Part shown: positions 29,101 to 36,722 of the stretch, in pieces
Layout of the letters: every line of letters starts with the position of its first letter
How positions within the stretch are numbered: the stretch's first letter is position 1
Source: Chromobotia macracanthus
Lineage: Eukaryota; Chordata; Actinopteri; Cypriniformes; Botiidae
Direction of reading: 5' to 3'
Length of the DNA: 64,000 nt
NCBI GenBank assembly: GCA_036877525.1
Contig: JAZGTH010000008.1
Coordinates: 12,962,501 to 13,026,500 of the forward strand
Program-made: the position numbers and the translations under genes
The notes under the pieces: model-generated
What the model was told of the DNA's origin: nothing
Databases searched by the model: none
What the model saw: only the letters and a program-made list of their open reading frames with translations

Positions 29101-30013
29101 AGGTAAGAACAAGGTCTTTCTCCCTCATTATTCACGTCTTTTATCGCCCTCCTTAAGACATGTTTTAAACATGTTTCTCTCTTTCTATCCATCCATCCCT
29201 GTACGTGTAACTTCTGATTAATCTCAGTGCAAACAGCGTGAAAAGCCCCACAGAATAGCTGCTCAGTTCGGCCAATCAGCAGTGATTGTGCGAGGAAGTC
29301 TTGTAGAACAGTCAGTGACAAAAAAACTGATCTTAGGATTCATATCAGGCCTGATGGAGGTTCATCTCTGATTCTTAAGAGGCTTTCGGGTCTTATCAGG
29401 GACAGTCAGCTGCGTGAGCGTTTCCCCTGCGGCCATTTTATCTTAGAAATGTTTATTTCATGGCCGTTTTCTGTTCCTCAGTTCTGCTAGTCTTAAAGCT
29501 CTCTGCTGGTGCGATACATAACCTGAGACAAAATCTCCTCTGCTGCAGAAGTCCACAAAGAGCATGTCATCCTTCAATATACATAATAGTTAAAGAGCTG
29601 ATGATATTGAAAATAACTGTTTGTGTCTTCTCATGTCTGTTGCTTTGAGCTCTATATGTTTCTAACAGCTGACAAAATTAACTGCCATATTACACATTTA
29701 ACACTGACTTACAGTAAACTAACAGAAAATGTTGACATTATGATCCTGACTCAATGTTGTTCTTTCCATGGGAATGTCCCTCATGCTAACAGCACCTGCC
29801 CTCGACTAGCAGTAACAAATCATTTCCCTGCAGCCTGTTGCCTCGAGTCCTGACAGGAAGTGAAGGTGTTTGGACAGCATGAGGACACAGAATCGTACCT
29901 CTGGCCAAGGATGATGGAGAAGGTTTTTTGGGCAGCTCACTGAAGCCGTTTCCCTCCAGAGCTGAGGTCTTAGAGTCCTGCTTCTCAGCGGAGGTCGGAC
30001 CATTGGCTTCCAT
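134..30013 (-). CDS. gli2: GLI2 zinc-finger transcription factor, N-terminal 410 codons (3' end outside window)
   Basis: Gli2 is the main transcriptional effector of Hedgehog signalling. It moves through the primary cilium, is held by SUFU, and is processed to a repressor or becomes a full-length activator in the nucleus. Eight exons join as 30013-29899, 12529-12424, 7288-7092, 5602-5429, 2422-2221, 2112-1923, 1528-1418 and 268-134. Every intron is GT-AG, and the phases chain without a break (1, 2, 1, 1, 2, 0, 0) to 1230 bases, or 410 codons, with no stop. The product shows the family's conserved blocks in order: the start-Met exon, VDVRHHEGRYHYEPH, SPVISDISLIRLSP, HYLRSAHGSPTLSMISAARG, EHLKDRGLFGLPPPPPG, SRKRALSISPLSD, SYGHL, AYQQLLSQQRGL, SAVSSTVNP and the start of zinc finger 1. 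Length to finger 1 is slightly under that of mammalian GLI2. The block order and wording fit GLI2 better than GLI1 or GLI3. Teleosts carry gli2a and gli2b; which one this is was not resolved. Confidence 0.93.
269..1417 (-). other. gli2 intron between coding exons 7 and 8
   Basis: The intron is 1149 bases. The part next to exon 8 is AT-rich. The middle (about 590-1030) is CpG-rich and is listed separately as a candidate regulatory element. No further exon-like similarity was recognised. Confidence 0.8.
590..1030. promoter_or_regulatory. CpG-rich intronic element, candidate enhancer or internal promoter
   Basis: Between AT-rich flanks sits a block with many CpGs, for example acacgcgggctgctgacgg, acgacagcggtcgcctcac, taacggccggccaatatttc and ggcggctcccgggggccgca. 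It has no long open frame matching a known protein. Retained CpG within a methylated vertebrate intron suggests regulatory DNA. Its position, directly upstream of the zinc-finger exons, would suit an enhancer or a promoter for an N-terminally shortened gli2 transcript. This is inference from composition only. Confidence 0.35.
1418..1528 (-). CDS. gli2: gli2 coding exon 7
   Basis: The exon is 111 bases, exactly 37 codons, phase 0 at both ends. It encodes SGDSAVSSTVNPLNTKRSKV and then KSELDGPRPLTPCSP. The SAVSSTVNP and KRSKVK(S/T)E motifs are diagnostic of the segment before the GLI2 zinc fingers. The acceptor is ttctctcctcag and the donor CCG-gtaaga. Because both edges are phase 0, skipping this exon would keep the reading frame. 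Confidence 0.92.
1529..1922 (-). other. gli2 intron between coding exons 6 and 7
   Basis: The intron is 394 bases. The part near the exon 6 donor (about 1735-1915) is low-complexity GT/GTTT-rich on the plus strand. No other element was seen. Confidence 0.8.
1923..2112 (-). CDS. gli2: gli2 coding exon 6
   Basis: The exon spans 190 bases, with one shared base then 63 codons ending in phase 0. It encodes PSFPFPHSINPVAYQQLLSQ, QRGLSAFGHTPPLIQPSPTF and a short lineage-specific tail, TISDIEGK. The acceptor is cctacag, only 108 bases below the previous exon's donor. The donor AAG-gtaaca lies next to GT/GTTT-rich low-complexity sequence. Mammalian GLI2 has a longer Ser/Asn-rich stretch where this tail ends. 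Confidence 0.93.
2221..2422 (-). CDS. gli2: gli2 coding exon 5 with SUFU-binding SYGHL motif
   Basis: The exon spans 202 bases, giving 66 whole codons plus shared codons. It holds the most conserved part of the N-terminal region: LTPRLSRKRALSISPLSDAS, then DLQTMIRTSPNSLVAYINNS, then SSYGHLSVGG. The SYGHL pentapeptide, at about residues 255-259 of the assembled product, is the known contact site for the pathway inhibitor SUFU in GLI proteins, so negative control by SUFU is predicted to be intact. The acceptor is gtttacag and the donor is ATCAG then gtactg. Confidence 0.95.
2897..2992. mobile_element. Dispersed teleost repeat fragment
   Basis: The segment beginning attcaattcacatttatttg and continuing through gctttcacaataca and caaagctactttacag resembles a very common cyprinid interspersed repeat, remembered as starting TTTATTTGTATAGCGCTTTT. 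Only about 95 bases are recognisable, and no termini or target-site duplication could be assigned. Confidence 0.45.
3635..3663. repeat. (GT)n microsatellite
   Basis: An uninterrupted GT dinucleotide run of about 14 units in a gli2 intron. Similar runs lie at 3760-3785 (GT, then GAGA) and 3919-3944 (AC). Confidence 0.95.
4842..4916. repeat. (CTGT)n-type tetranucleotide repeat, imperfect
   Basis: Imperfect tctgtctgtctgttctttg blocks, interrupted by gacggcc and ggtttg. The repeat sits in the intron between coding exons 4 and 5. Confidence 0.8.
5429..5602 (-). CDS. gli2: gli2 coding exon 4
   Basis: The exon spans 174 bases, giving 57 whole codons plus shared codons. It contains EHLKDRGLFGLPPPPPGA, DYYHLMTGHRSPYGELLMQG and then LPEYFTPVD. 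The acceptor is catgcag and the donor is GGATG then gtgagt. From my knowledge of the family, the tetrapod counterpart is a few residues longer between the DYYH and the PYG(D/E)LL motifs and again before the PVDV end. This fish copy is slightly compacted there but otherwise collinear. Confidence 0.92.
5603..7091 (-). other. gli2 intron between coding exons 3 and 4
   Basis: The intron is 1489 bases of AT-rich, unique-looking sequence. No repeat array, exon or clear regulatory block was recognised. Confidence 0.75.
7092..7288 (-). CDS. gli2: gli2 coding exon 3
   Basis: The exon spans 197 bases, giving 65 whole codons plus shared codons at both ends. It carries GLPGSPVISDISLIRLSP and HYLRSAHGSPTLSMISAARG, hallmark conserved stretches of the GLI2/GLI3 N-terminus. 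The acceptor is gtcctccag and the donor is GACG then gtgagg. The variable middle (GGAGESTFLPPHSYVSPHVE) differs in detail from mammalian GLI2, as expected for a fish orthologue. Confidence 0.94.
8577..8945. mobile_element. MITE-like element with diverged inverted ends
   Basis: The left end reads gctgcactcaaaatcttcc and then tagtaggttctacatagtgc. The right end, reverse-complemented, reads gctgaacccaaaattgcacc and then tccctgtatagtgcac. The two ends are clearly related inverted repeats about 55 bases long flanking an AT-rich core. The phrase about a small genome-wide motif, tagtgcactatatagggaat, is familiar from cyprinid non-autonomous DNA transposons. No transposase is present. Confidence 0.55.
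8950..9330. promoter_or_regulatory. Candidate intronic enhancer (conserved-element-like)
   Basis: A balanced-composition block with little low complexity. It contains homeodomain-type cores (ataattaca, attaatcc), an ATTGTT SOX-like core in gggctattgttaag and another in gcagtcattgtttctg, and E-boxes such as cagatg and cacctg. It contrasts with the AT-rich MITE to its left and the GT tract to its right. No alignment was possible. Confidence 0.3.
9996..10030. repeat. Perfect 13-bp inverted repeat (hairpin)
   Basis: The arms tctttctcttgtg (9996-10008) and cacaagagaaaga (10018-10030) are exact reverse complements around a 9-base loop. They lie next to a CA tract inside the gli2 intron. The transcript could form the stem, but no function is indicated. 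Confidence 0.8.
10800..11040. promoter_or_regulatory. Candidate intronic enhancer with TCF-like and homeodomain sites
   Basis: The block includes tgtaattagatgaatttggc (TAATTAG homeodomain core), a 14-base interrupted palindrome atcaaggtcttgat at 10959-10972, and acattaatcaaagccagc, which places a homeodomain ATTA next to a TCF/LEF-type ATCAAAG. CpGs are retained at its left (gtcacccggcgactg, gggcgacaccgcgc). This is the most enhancer-like block in this intron by motif content. Confidence 0.35.
12424..12529 (-). CDS. gli2: gli2 coding exon 2
   Basis: This exon encodes residues 39-74, with the last codon shared with the next exon. It contains HIFPAFHSPIPVDVRHHEGR and then YHYEPHALHALHG, a strongly conserved GLI2/GLI3 block within the N-terminal repressor region. 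The acceptor is ctacag before GCCCCC and the donor is CACGG then gtaagc. The exon starts in phase 1 and ends in phase 2. It is separated from the start-codon exon by a 17.4-kb intron, the longest in the window. Confidence 0.93.
13555..13640. repeat. Degenerate GGTTGCTA-type fish minisatellite
   Basis: Phrases gtagttgccagggtat, agggttgctatggtgttc, ggctggttacttaggatg and gtggttgctaagatg are imperfect copies of a GGTTGCTAGG-like unit. Repeats of this kind occur dispersed in many teleost genomes. Confidence 0.5.
13995..14028. repeat. (CT)n microsatellite
   Basis: An uninterrupted CT run of about 17 units in the long gli2 intron. Confidence 0.95.
14064..14240. mobile_element. Truncated palindromic MITE running into abnormal homopolymer tract
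   Basis: The left 85 bases (cactcttataaataaggttt, then ccatagaagaacaatttttg, then gttccccaaagaatcattta) match the terminal arm of the element at 36463-36722. Where the second half should follow, from about 14143 to 14240, the sequence becomes runs of T, A, T, A, T (about 27), A, C (10), A and T. The mirrored right arm is absent. The tract may be an assembly or base-calling artefact. Confidence 0.65.
14262..14560. mobile_element. Degenerate Angel-like MITE remnant
   Basis: The segment starts acttttcttctgtggagcac and includes ggttcatacaataaaaatgg and gaagcaccatgaaaatatct. It ends with attcttttgggtgaactata, which resembles the terminal phrase TTTTTGGGTGAACTATCCCT of a very abundant zebrafish/cyprinid inverted-repeat element. 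It is heavily diverged. Confidence 0.5.
15100..15830. promoter_or_regulatory. Candidate intronic regulatory block
   Basis: Two GC-balanced stretches (about 15105-15230 and 15470-15830) hold retained CpGs, such as aaacgctgcccggccgcagt, cccgatcgcctgctccctcc and gctcgggggccgctgaagcc. They also hold ATTA-type cores. The stretch between them (15235-15465) is plainer. It is unique-looking, non-repetitive and non-coding. Confidence 0.3.
16567..16594. repeat. (GA)n microsatellite
   Basis: An uninterrupted GA run of about 13 units. Confidence 0.93.
16610..17020. promoter_or_regulatory. Candidate intronic enhancer
   Basis: A long non-repetitive block with homeodomain-type motifs (gattaagtaattacctt, gcagataattaaactg, gatgcattaaag) and a CpG-bearing centre (ggtggccggtagcggagacg then gagcgcacagaagcgctg). 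It lies between a GA and a GT microsatellite. The call is by composition and motif density only. Confidence 0.33.
17118..17180. repeat. (GT)n microsatellite
   Basis: About 63 bases of GT repeats, with one interruption (gtcagt) near the left end. Confidence 0.95.
18621..18680. repeat. 12-bp minisatellite, five perfect units
   Basis: Five exact tandem copies of cgcacgctcacc, with partial copies on both sides. Each unit carries two CpGs, unusual for a tandem repeat in this AT-rich intron. Perfect identity implies recent expansion. Confidence 0.95.
19285..19400. repeat. Dispersed fish repeat fragment (CTGGTTTAA type)
   Basis: The phrases cttagctggtttaaactggt and tagctcacccaaaccccct resemble a common cyprinid interspersed repeat built from AGCTGGTTTAAACTGG-type motifs. 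A shorter related phrase occurs at 27229-27262. The family was not identified. Confidence 0.4.
23137..23190. repeat. (GA)n-rich tract
   Basis: Imperfect GA repeat with gcgagac and gggggaaag interruptions. Confidence 0.85.
24040..24345. promoter_or_regulatory. Candidate intronic enhancer
   Basis: A unique-looking block with gcgggcgagcgagtatctc, gggccccaaatgaatctcag, attaaagggaggcgaatcgc, gaaataattaacatctctg and acagcagcaaaagcattc. Mixed CpG and ATTA cores without low complexity suggest a conserved non-coding element. Its 76-codon open frame matches nothing known to me. Confidence 0.3.
24840..25060. promoter_or_regulatory. Candidate enhancer with RFX X-box
   Basis: The block contains gtcgccacggcaac (24977-24990), which fits the RFX X-box pattern GTNRCC, two spacer bases, then RGYAAC at every defined position. 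It also has caattattcactg, an E-box in tccaggtgataaag (also a GATA core) and ctatctataacagg. RFX factors drive ciliary gene programmes, and Gli2 is processed at cilia, so the site fits the gene biologically. Binding is inferred. Confidence 0.4.
26480..27110. promoter_or_regulatory. Candidate intronic regulatory region
   Basis: A 0.6-kb stretch of higher GC and CpG content inside the long intron. It includes gagcgggccccgggccccta, cagagcgcgggagagaggcg, gtcttcgcggtgggcatgac and ccccgtctgccggggcccgc. CCAAT-like and ATTA elements are interspersed. It could be an enhancer cluster or a weak internal promoter. No splice-linked exon was recognised. Confidence 0.33.
28100..28370. repeat. Diverged direct repeat, copy A
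   Basis: This segment pairs with 28930-29200 in the same orientation. Shared phrases are aatggcaggacaccaaa, ccatttcaaaggtgacgct, cacatttatactctggaggt, cagaacaag, cacagacatgtttaaaacat and a following CT tract. Two copies about 830 bases apart suggest either an old local duplication or two insertions of one unidentified dispersed element. Confidence 0.7.
28930..29200. repeat. Diverged direct repeat, copy B
   Basis: The partner of copy A. Matching phrases are aatggcaggccaccaaa, ccatttcaaaggtggagct, acatttatactctggaggta, agaacaaggtctt, aagacatgttttaaacatgt and a CT-rich end. The copies differ by many substitutions and small indels, so the event is old. No coding capacity was recognised. Confidence 0.7.
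29899..30013 (-). CDS. gli2: gli2 coding exon 1 (start codon)
   Basis: This exon encodes residues 1-38 plus the first base of codon 39, starting MEANGPTSAEKQDSKTS. The ATG at 30013-30011 lies just inside the exon. The acceptor is either the CAG ending at 30025, after a long CT-rich tract and so preferred (exon edge 30024), or the CAG ending at 30015 (edge 30014). Both leave the ATG unchanged. The donor is GCCAGAG then gtacga, phase 1. GLI2 orthologues likewise put the start Met in a short exon rich in Ser, Glu and Lys that ends near a KK-SP stretch, here PKKPSPSS. The acceptor directly upstream shows that at least one 5' non-coding exon exists further upstream, at higher coordinates. Confidence 0.9.
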
Positions 30014-31639
30014 TCTGAAGGATTCTGAGAGAGAAAGAGAGAGAGATTCAATTAAGGTTTTCACAAAGCAAAAATGACATCTTCAAACAAACTGAGAAAC
30101 TGCTGTCACCTCGTCTACAGGAGATGCAGTACCCTGATCAGATGACAGAGGGCACACCACAAAACTCACACATATCTCATCACAACCTGTTTAAATGTCA
30201 CAGTAACACAACACAACGAAATGAAAAAACACTCAAATGAACAAACTCTAACTTTACTTATTACACTACAGCACATAAGACACAATGATAGACTTTCAAA
30301 CACAACAAATAAATCAACTAACTGAGAAAACAATAATATACCTTATATATAACTAAAATATATGCTGTTTAAACAGTCACACAGACACTTGATGAACGTC
30401 TTTTATTGAAATGGCTTAAGTGAGGAGTTGCTGATTTATATAGTTGTTCATCTTTTTTCTGTTTTTTAATGCGAGGTAAGCCGATTACAGGAGGGACGCA
30501 TTCGTGAGTCTGGACGGCGTCTGTTTCCGCTCTGTTCTGCCAAACACAACGTGCCCCCCGTACAGACACTGGCAGCATCCACCACTGACACAACTTTCCC
30601 CACAGCCTTTCAAACACACAGACAGCTGCATTCAACACACCAACACTGGCCTGAGAAAAGCTACCTACTCTAGTATAAACAGTAGAGCGGACTCATTTTA
30701 CCAGTAAACAGAACCAGCCAGACTCGAACAGAACCTGCCAGACTATCATGTAACTTGAGTGTTTTCCTGTAATACTACATGAAACACATGGTCAGACGTT
30801 TGGTGTCTCAGGAGGTTTTTAGCAGCGAACAGCATTTTTGCAGTTTGACTAAAGTGAGCAAAAGACAAACACTTCACTGAACGTGTGGAGCATGAGAGAT
30901 TTCAGGGTGAGAAGAAGCAGGTTAAAGGACCATCTCAGTCCAGCTCTCAGACGCCCCTGTGGAGCTCAGAGCCGCGTGTCCAAACTGAGAACAGTGTGAT
31001 GGGATAATACAGGTGTCAAAGACCAAACAGACAGATGGTCACAAAAGCAAATGCTAACACGGGCTCTCCCCCACGTCTCCTGCCGTCTTTTAATCGGATT
31101 CAGCCACGAGACCTGTCGAGCGCCGAATCCAAGATGAGCACTAAAGAAAAACCAGAACTGAGCCACATGCGTCCTTCAGTAACAAAATCTGAGAAATAAA
31201 TATAACCAAGAAGAGTTACCACAGAGTTAATGAATAAAATTAAAAATCCAATGACATGAAGGTGGATAAAAACTGATCTTTCTTCTACATCATTTACTTA
31301 CAAATTATATTACAATTTTAGTTTTTTATAATTAAACATCACACAAGTGAAATACAACAATTAAAGATGGTCAAAACATACGCTGACTGAATAACTGCAA
31401 AATGAGCCAAACTGACAAACTTCTTATTTAACAGAGAGAAATCAGAGCTGCTCTCAGCCATCAAGAAAAACTCGCTGTTTCCAATACATTCATCACAGCT
31501 GTTTGATGGCAGTAAATATTATACAGGTCAGGTGTTAGTTTTGCCTTTAAAACAAACCTTATGAAAATGATTTCCTCATTTAAATTTCTTTCACTATGTG
31601 CAGTGTCAATCAATGATACGACAGTCTGCAGTGTTTAAA

Positions 31640-31990
31640 CACAGGCGTTTAACTGGCCCTTGAGAGGGGTGTGAAGGGCCCTTACGGAGAGTTTGTGTGC
31701 TTTATGAGCTGTCGCTCCCTTTGAAGGGGTCTAACAGGTGTCAGAGATTTCCCTCCTGCATCAGTGTGGTTCCCCCGGACAAACATGCAGCGTGACTGCT
31801 GCGACGCCCTGCGGCACGCGAGAGCTCATTACGAGAGATCAGACAGACAAAGAAACTCCTGCTTTACAAGCCCAGCTAGTTAATTACCACCACTGAAATA
31901 ACAGCATTTATTCACACCCTCACGCTGAATGACTGCGATCTGACCTGAGATCAGTGTGAGGAGAGCTTCAGAAATAACTCATTCATCTAT
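31640..31990. promoter_or_regulatory. Candidate regulatory block in presumed intron 1
   Basis: A GC-balanced block in AT-rich surroundings. It includes ttgagaggggtgtgaagggc, gagctgtcgctccctttgaa, gctgcgacgccctgcggcac and gcgagagctcattacgagag. It is non-repetitive and non-coding. The call is from composition only. Confidence 0.28.
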
Positions 31991-34488
31991 CAGCAGACAG
32001 AGATTTCAAAATAAACGGGTCTGTTATCTGTGGATTATGCCAGAAAATGACCACAAATGAAAAGCAATTTTACAATTCACACGTTGCTAACAAACCCTGC
32101 AGACCTTGAGGATTAGGGACTGAGTGATTCATCTGAGCAGTTTAAACTTCATAAAAATGCCATTAAAATGGCAAAATTAAAAGGCAGAATCGATCCAGTT
32201 CTGTAATTCAGTGATTCCAAATTCTGATTCAGTGAACTGATTTAAACCTCTTTTCTTTCTAAACATCTCAGAACAAATACATACATGATCAGACATTAGC
32301 AGTTTAATGTGTAATCACACTACGTTTAGGAAAGATTGTAATGTAACACAGTGGTGAAGAATCAGTATTTCGCTGCAGGTTCCTCACGGGCAGATAATTC
32401 TGATCTTCATTCCTGATCTCTGACTCTCTTTATATACACAAACAGTCATTCAAACACACATCAGATCACAACAGAGATTTAGAAGACCAACATCATGTGA
32501 ACTTCACACCTCTTCAAACCCTCATTGTGTTCAAATGAGACACGCGTTTGTTTAACAGCTAAAGCTTCATTCTGTCTCAGCTGAATGTTCTCTCAGCACA
32601 GAACTACAGACATGCAAGAGTCTGACATTAAAGTCTGACAGTGTTTGCAGATTTACAGCGTTTCATTCAATAGATATTAATATCTTAGACAATCTGAAGA
32701 ATGATTTGTGGATACTGAATGTTAAAATGTTTACAAATAAAGTGCAATAAATGTTGCTATATTAATGTCAAATCACACACTTTTAAGCACTAAAAAGGTC
32801 ATCTAAATAATCACTGCATTACACGACCATTTGCAACAGAAACATAATTATATCTTTACTTTCTCTTTTTAATGCATTAAATTAGTACCTCATATGAAGC
32901 AGCAGGTCACACACAACATCAGAACAATGTTTTTATGTGCAATGAACAGCTGAGGGTTTAGAGACAGAAGGATCTTATTCCTAAAAAACAAACCTGTCCA
33001 TGACTCCATGATCTACTGTGGTCTACAGAAATGAATGTTTCTGTATTCCAGGTGCAGAAAGTTTTGAGGGAGCTCATCACTGGATTACTCACCGTGACCC
33101 CCTACCTCACCGGCTGACTAATTACAACAAGAACCCTCAGCCAGACAAATGGCTCTGACAGAACACTGAAAGGTCACAGCAAAATCGCTGAGAGAAAGTA
33201 CCGGGATCTCGCTTTCCTTGTAGTATTCAACCACTGCCATCATTCAAACTCTACAGCTCTGGTGTGAGGTTATTTTTCAGTATTTAAGCATCGTATATCT
33301 TGCACAAGAGTTCACAAAACAGTGCAGATTACAAGAAGTAGTGAAATGTGAATCTAAATGCTCCGTTAGACTGTAAGATAAATACTAAAAAGTAAAAAAA
33401 CACGAAATGTAAAAGTACTATAATACAAAAATATGAATACAAAAATATGTAAAATACAAAAATACAGTTGGACCAGTGATCAACAGAATAACAGAATAGA
33501 TGGTGTACGTGGATGGTGTAGATGAATTGTATAAATTATAAATTATAATAAAGTGCAAGTGCAATGCAGTGAGCAAAGTGGTATAACTAGCATGTTATGC
33601 CAGAGTCACTTAAATGTAGTGTGTATTCAACAGCTCACTGGAAGTTTATCACCAGCAGGGAACGTCTTGCATCTTTATTCAGAAGAACGTTTCCCAGAAG
33701 AAGATTATATTGCTCACACATTGCTCTTTCATAGCTCAGGAGACTTTTATGAGATGTTTATTTATGTAGCAACATCATCTCGGATGTTGCTTCTAAATTT
33801 CCTTTAGAGAAAATTAAAGACTCTGACTTTGGTATCTTGGTAAATCACTCTTTCAAAAGGGGAAATGTGAGATTCTTTAAAAAACAGATAAACAGAGAAG
33901 CAGAAGACATCAGAATTTCTCTGCTCATTTAATCTAATTGCTGCCCAGGATGTTACACTGAGAGATGTTATTGTCATTCTCTACTGAAGCTTTATGCAGA
34001 CAGTGACTGGTTTAAGTTTAAGTCCATCTGTTAAATTTAATCACTCACTTTTGACAAAGTTTTGACTGAGAAACGGTATGATTTAGAGTTTAAACCAAAC
34101 TAATCACACAACAAGAGAGAGAAAGACGCCAATTCTGTGTCTTTTCAATTAATATCACATTCCTACAAGCTTCGGTCTGTCAGGATAATCATTCCAGCAC
34201 ATTCCAAAGAATAGTTCTCAAACAGATGACGGTAATTCTGTTTGTGTAATCACACTGAGTTATACACAAGACATTAACACATCCTCACTCCCTGAAAGGA
34301 TTAATACACACAAAAACGACAATTCTGTCATTTACCAAAAGAAACGTAACAAGTTTAAATGGTGACATGATGATCATGACAAGCTATCATGACAAGCTAT
34401 ACCATTATAAGACAAAGCACGCACTCAAGACTCGCCAGAAGACAGACTAGATGTTTAGGATGTTCAGTAATGGACTGTTGGATGTGTG

Positions 34489-34512
34489 TGTGACTGTATG
34501 TGAATGAGTGTT

Positions 34513-34548
<36 letters not shown>

Positions 34549-34919
34549 TGTAAGAGAAAGAAAGTGTGTGTGTGTGTGTAAAAGACAGGGAGTGTGTGTG
34601 TGTGTAAGAGACAGGGAGTGTGTGTGTGTGTAAGAGAGGGAGTGTATGTGAGTGTGTGTAAGAGAGAGGAATGTGTGTGTGTGTGAGTGTGTGTGTAAGA
34701 GACAGGGAGTGTGTGTGTGTGTAAGAGAGAGGGAATGTGTGTGTAAGAGAGGGAGTGTGTGTGTGTGTGTGTGTGTAAGAGACAGGGAGTGTGTGTGTGT
34801 GTAAGAGAGAGGGAATGTGTGTGTAAGAGAGGGAGTGTGTGTGTGTGTGTGTGTAAGAGAGAGGGAGTGTGTGTGTGTGTGTAAGAGAGAGGGAAGTGTG
34901 TGTGTGTAAGAGAGAGGGA

Positions 34920-34954
<35 letters not shown>

Positions 34955-34975
34955 GGAATGTGTGTGTTGGCACGT
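34489..34975. repeat. Compound GT/GTAAGAGA array with exact 80-bp tandem duplication
   Basis: Blocks of (GT)n alternate with gtaagagacagggagt, gtaagagagagggaatgt or gtaagagagggagtgt. Bases 34691-34770 and 34771-34850 are identical, so an 80-bp composite unit was recently duplicated. The 169-codon minus-strand open frame across the array (His-Thr, Leu-Ser-Tyr repeats) is a by-product of the repeat. Confidence 0.95.
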
Positions 34976-36119
34976 GTGTGTTTAGGTGACAGCCCCCCCG
35001 CTGTTAAGTGTAATATCCTGTGAGTGATCAGCAGTGCTGAGGTAAATGCTGAACAGATGCTGAGACGTCAGCCCCCGCTGAAGTGTAGGTGTTGGGGGTC
35101 TTACAGGAGGGTTCCTTCTGCTGCCTGCAGTCAGTAGATGAAATTATTATATCTCACGTGTCAAGCACGGCCTGTTCTGCTTTCGGGCAAGATTCCTCCA
35201 GACAAACACACTGTATGACACTCTGGCCTCCCTATACACTGTTTCTTCAACTGTTGCACTTTACCACAGACATCACAGGCTTTTAACACAAAGCTTTGAT
35301 CCAGTGGCCAAATGGTGTTTGTAGGAGACACTTTTGGTTTAACACAAGGACAGTAACGTAAACTTCCTCTCTGTGCTGATATGAAGAACTCACACAGCTG
35401 TTCAACTGTCTGTCTGGAGTCCAGAGCCACTTACAGAGTTTGTGTATATAAAGAGAATTAGCAAAAAGAACGTAAAATCTGGATGAGCTCTCTTTAGTAT
35501 TTCCACTATTTCTCCTGGAAAGCAATGAGATTCATTTGGAAACGGAAACTGTCTCTGAGACAAAGTGGATTTTCAGCGGAACCTGAGAAATTATCATTTC
35601 CCCATCAGAGAAGCATGCAGAGCTTCCCGGGTGAATTTAGTTAAAAAAAACACGTGTGATAGTTGTCACAAAACTGATGGTCATCATTCCAGTTTACTAT
35701 CAGGTGATGATCTCTAGCTCTGGGTGACTGCTGACGTCAAGCACACCGTTCTCACCCGGAGCTCCACCTGCAGTTTGACTTCATTTCAGCATTGTTTGAT
35801 ATCTTATGGAGAACATACATACTATTTAACAGTCAGCTAACAGCCCTCATGCAAAGACAAAGAGCTGCTAGAAACCTGCGCGGCCTCTGTAGACGTCTGT
35901 CTTCTACAATAACTGAACCTCAATAATGTAAACATCTGCTCTGCATGTCCTGAGCTGCTCAACACGTTTGAACTGGAGCGTGGGCCGTGAGCCAACCCCT
36001 GAGCGGCGGGATTTTCTGCTATCAGCCATTTGTCTGAAACATGTACAATTCTATCAGCGCTGAGAGAGACAACGGTTCGTTTGTATTGCTGCACATAAAC
36101 CCGCAGCTCTCTCCTGTCA

Positions 36120-36380
36120 AATATTCTTTAGGTATCAGAGAAGTTTCATCCGGTTACTGCAACCCTGCAGGAATTCATTAAGTCATGAATCAAAGCCAGC
36201 CAGGAGGCGCTCTGGATACCCATCACGATTCACAGCGAGGCGAAGATCTCGTGCCTCTAGTGGCCTGTGGATCTTTGATTCAAAGCTTCTCTTGGTGTGT
36301 GATGTCCTTTCTGGAAACACAGCCTATCTGACTTCATTCTGGGTAATTAGACATGCTTGATGTCTGATTGTCTCTGGTTG
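36120..36380. promoter_or_regulatory. Candidate regulatory block next to MITE
   Basis: A unique-looking block with gaattcattaagtcatgaat, caaagccagccaggaggcgc, gcgaggcgaagatctcgtgc and tggatctttgattcaaagc. The last holds two head-to-head TCF/LEF-type CTTTGAT/ATTCAAAG cores. The call is motif- and composition-based only. Confidence 0.3.
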
Positions 36381-36462
36381 ATGAAGATCTTCTAGAGTTC
36401 ACGTCTCAAAGATTTTCATCTAGGAGTTCATTTAACTCTTAGCACTCTCATTTACCTCTTAG

Positions 36463-36722
36463 CACTCTTTTAAAAAACTCATTTTTTTGCTACACAATGC
36501 CACAGAAGAACCATTTTCGGCTGCGTGGTTTCATAAAGAACCTTCAACATCCATAGAATCTTTCTGCCTCAAAGTTTTTTTGTAGTGAAAAAAAGGTTCT
36601 TTAGACTATGGAAGGTAAGAGAAAAATGGTTCTTTTAAGAACCTTTGACTAAAAGGTTATTTGGGGAACCAAAAATGGTTTTTCTAGGGCATCACTGTGA
36701 ATAACCTTTATTTTTAAAAGTG
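36463..36722. mobile_element. Palindromic cyprinid MITE, about 260 bp
   Basis: The left arm runs cactcttttaaaaaactcat, gctacacaatgccacagaag, aaccattttcggct. The reverse complement of the right arm runs cacttttaaaaataaaggtt, cagtgatgccctagaaaaac, catttttggttcccc. The arms are about 70 bases and align along their length. Internal AAAGAACCTT/AAGGTTCTTT motifs match a very abundant fish non-autonomous DNA transposon. It encodes no protein. Related pieces lie at 14064-14150 and 54245-54312. Confidence 0.75.

Larger units (their letters stand above)
12530..29898 (-). other. gli2 intron between coding exons 1 and 2 (17.4 kb)
   Basis: This is the longest intron in the window. It contains a CT tract (13995-14028), a MITE half fused to an abnormal homopolymer tract (14064-14240), an Angel-like remnant (14262-14560), GA and GT tracts (16567-16594, 17118-17180), a 12-bp minisatellite (18621-18680), a GA tract (23137-23190), a duplicated dispersed segment (28100-28370 and 28930-29200) and several enhancer-like blocks listed separately. 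Intervening stretches such as 17.2-18.6, 20.0-22.9 and 25.6-26.4 kb are AT-rich with nothing recognisable. Confidence 0.8.

Noticed and set aside
34464..34973. 169-codon minus-strand open frame
   Set aside because: Translation of the GT/GAGA array. Pure simple-repeat protein.
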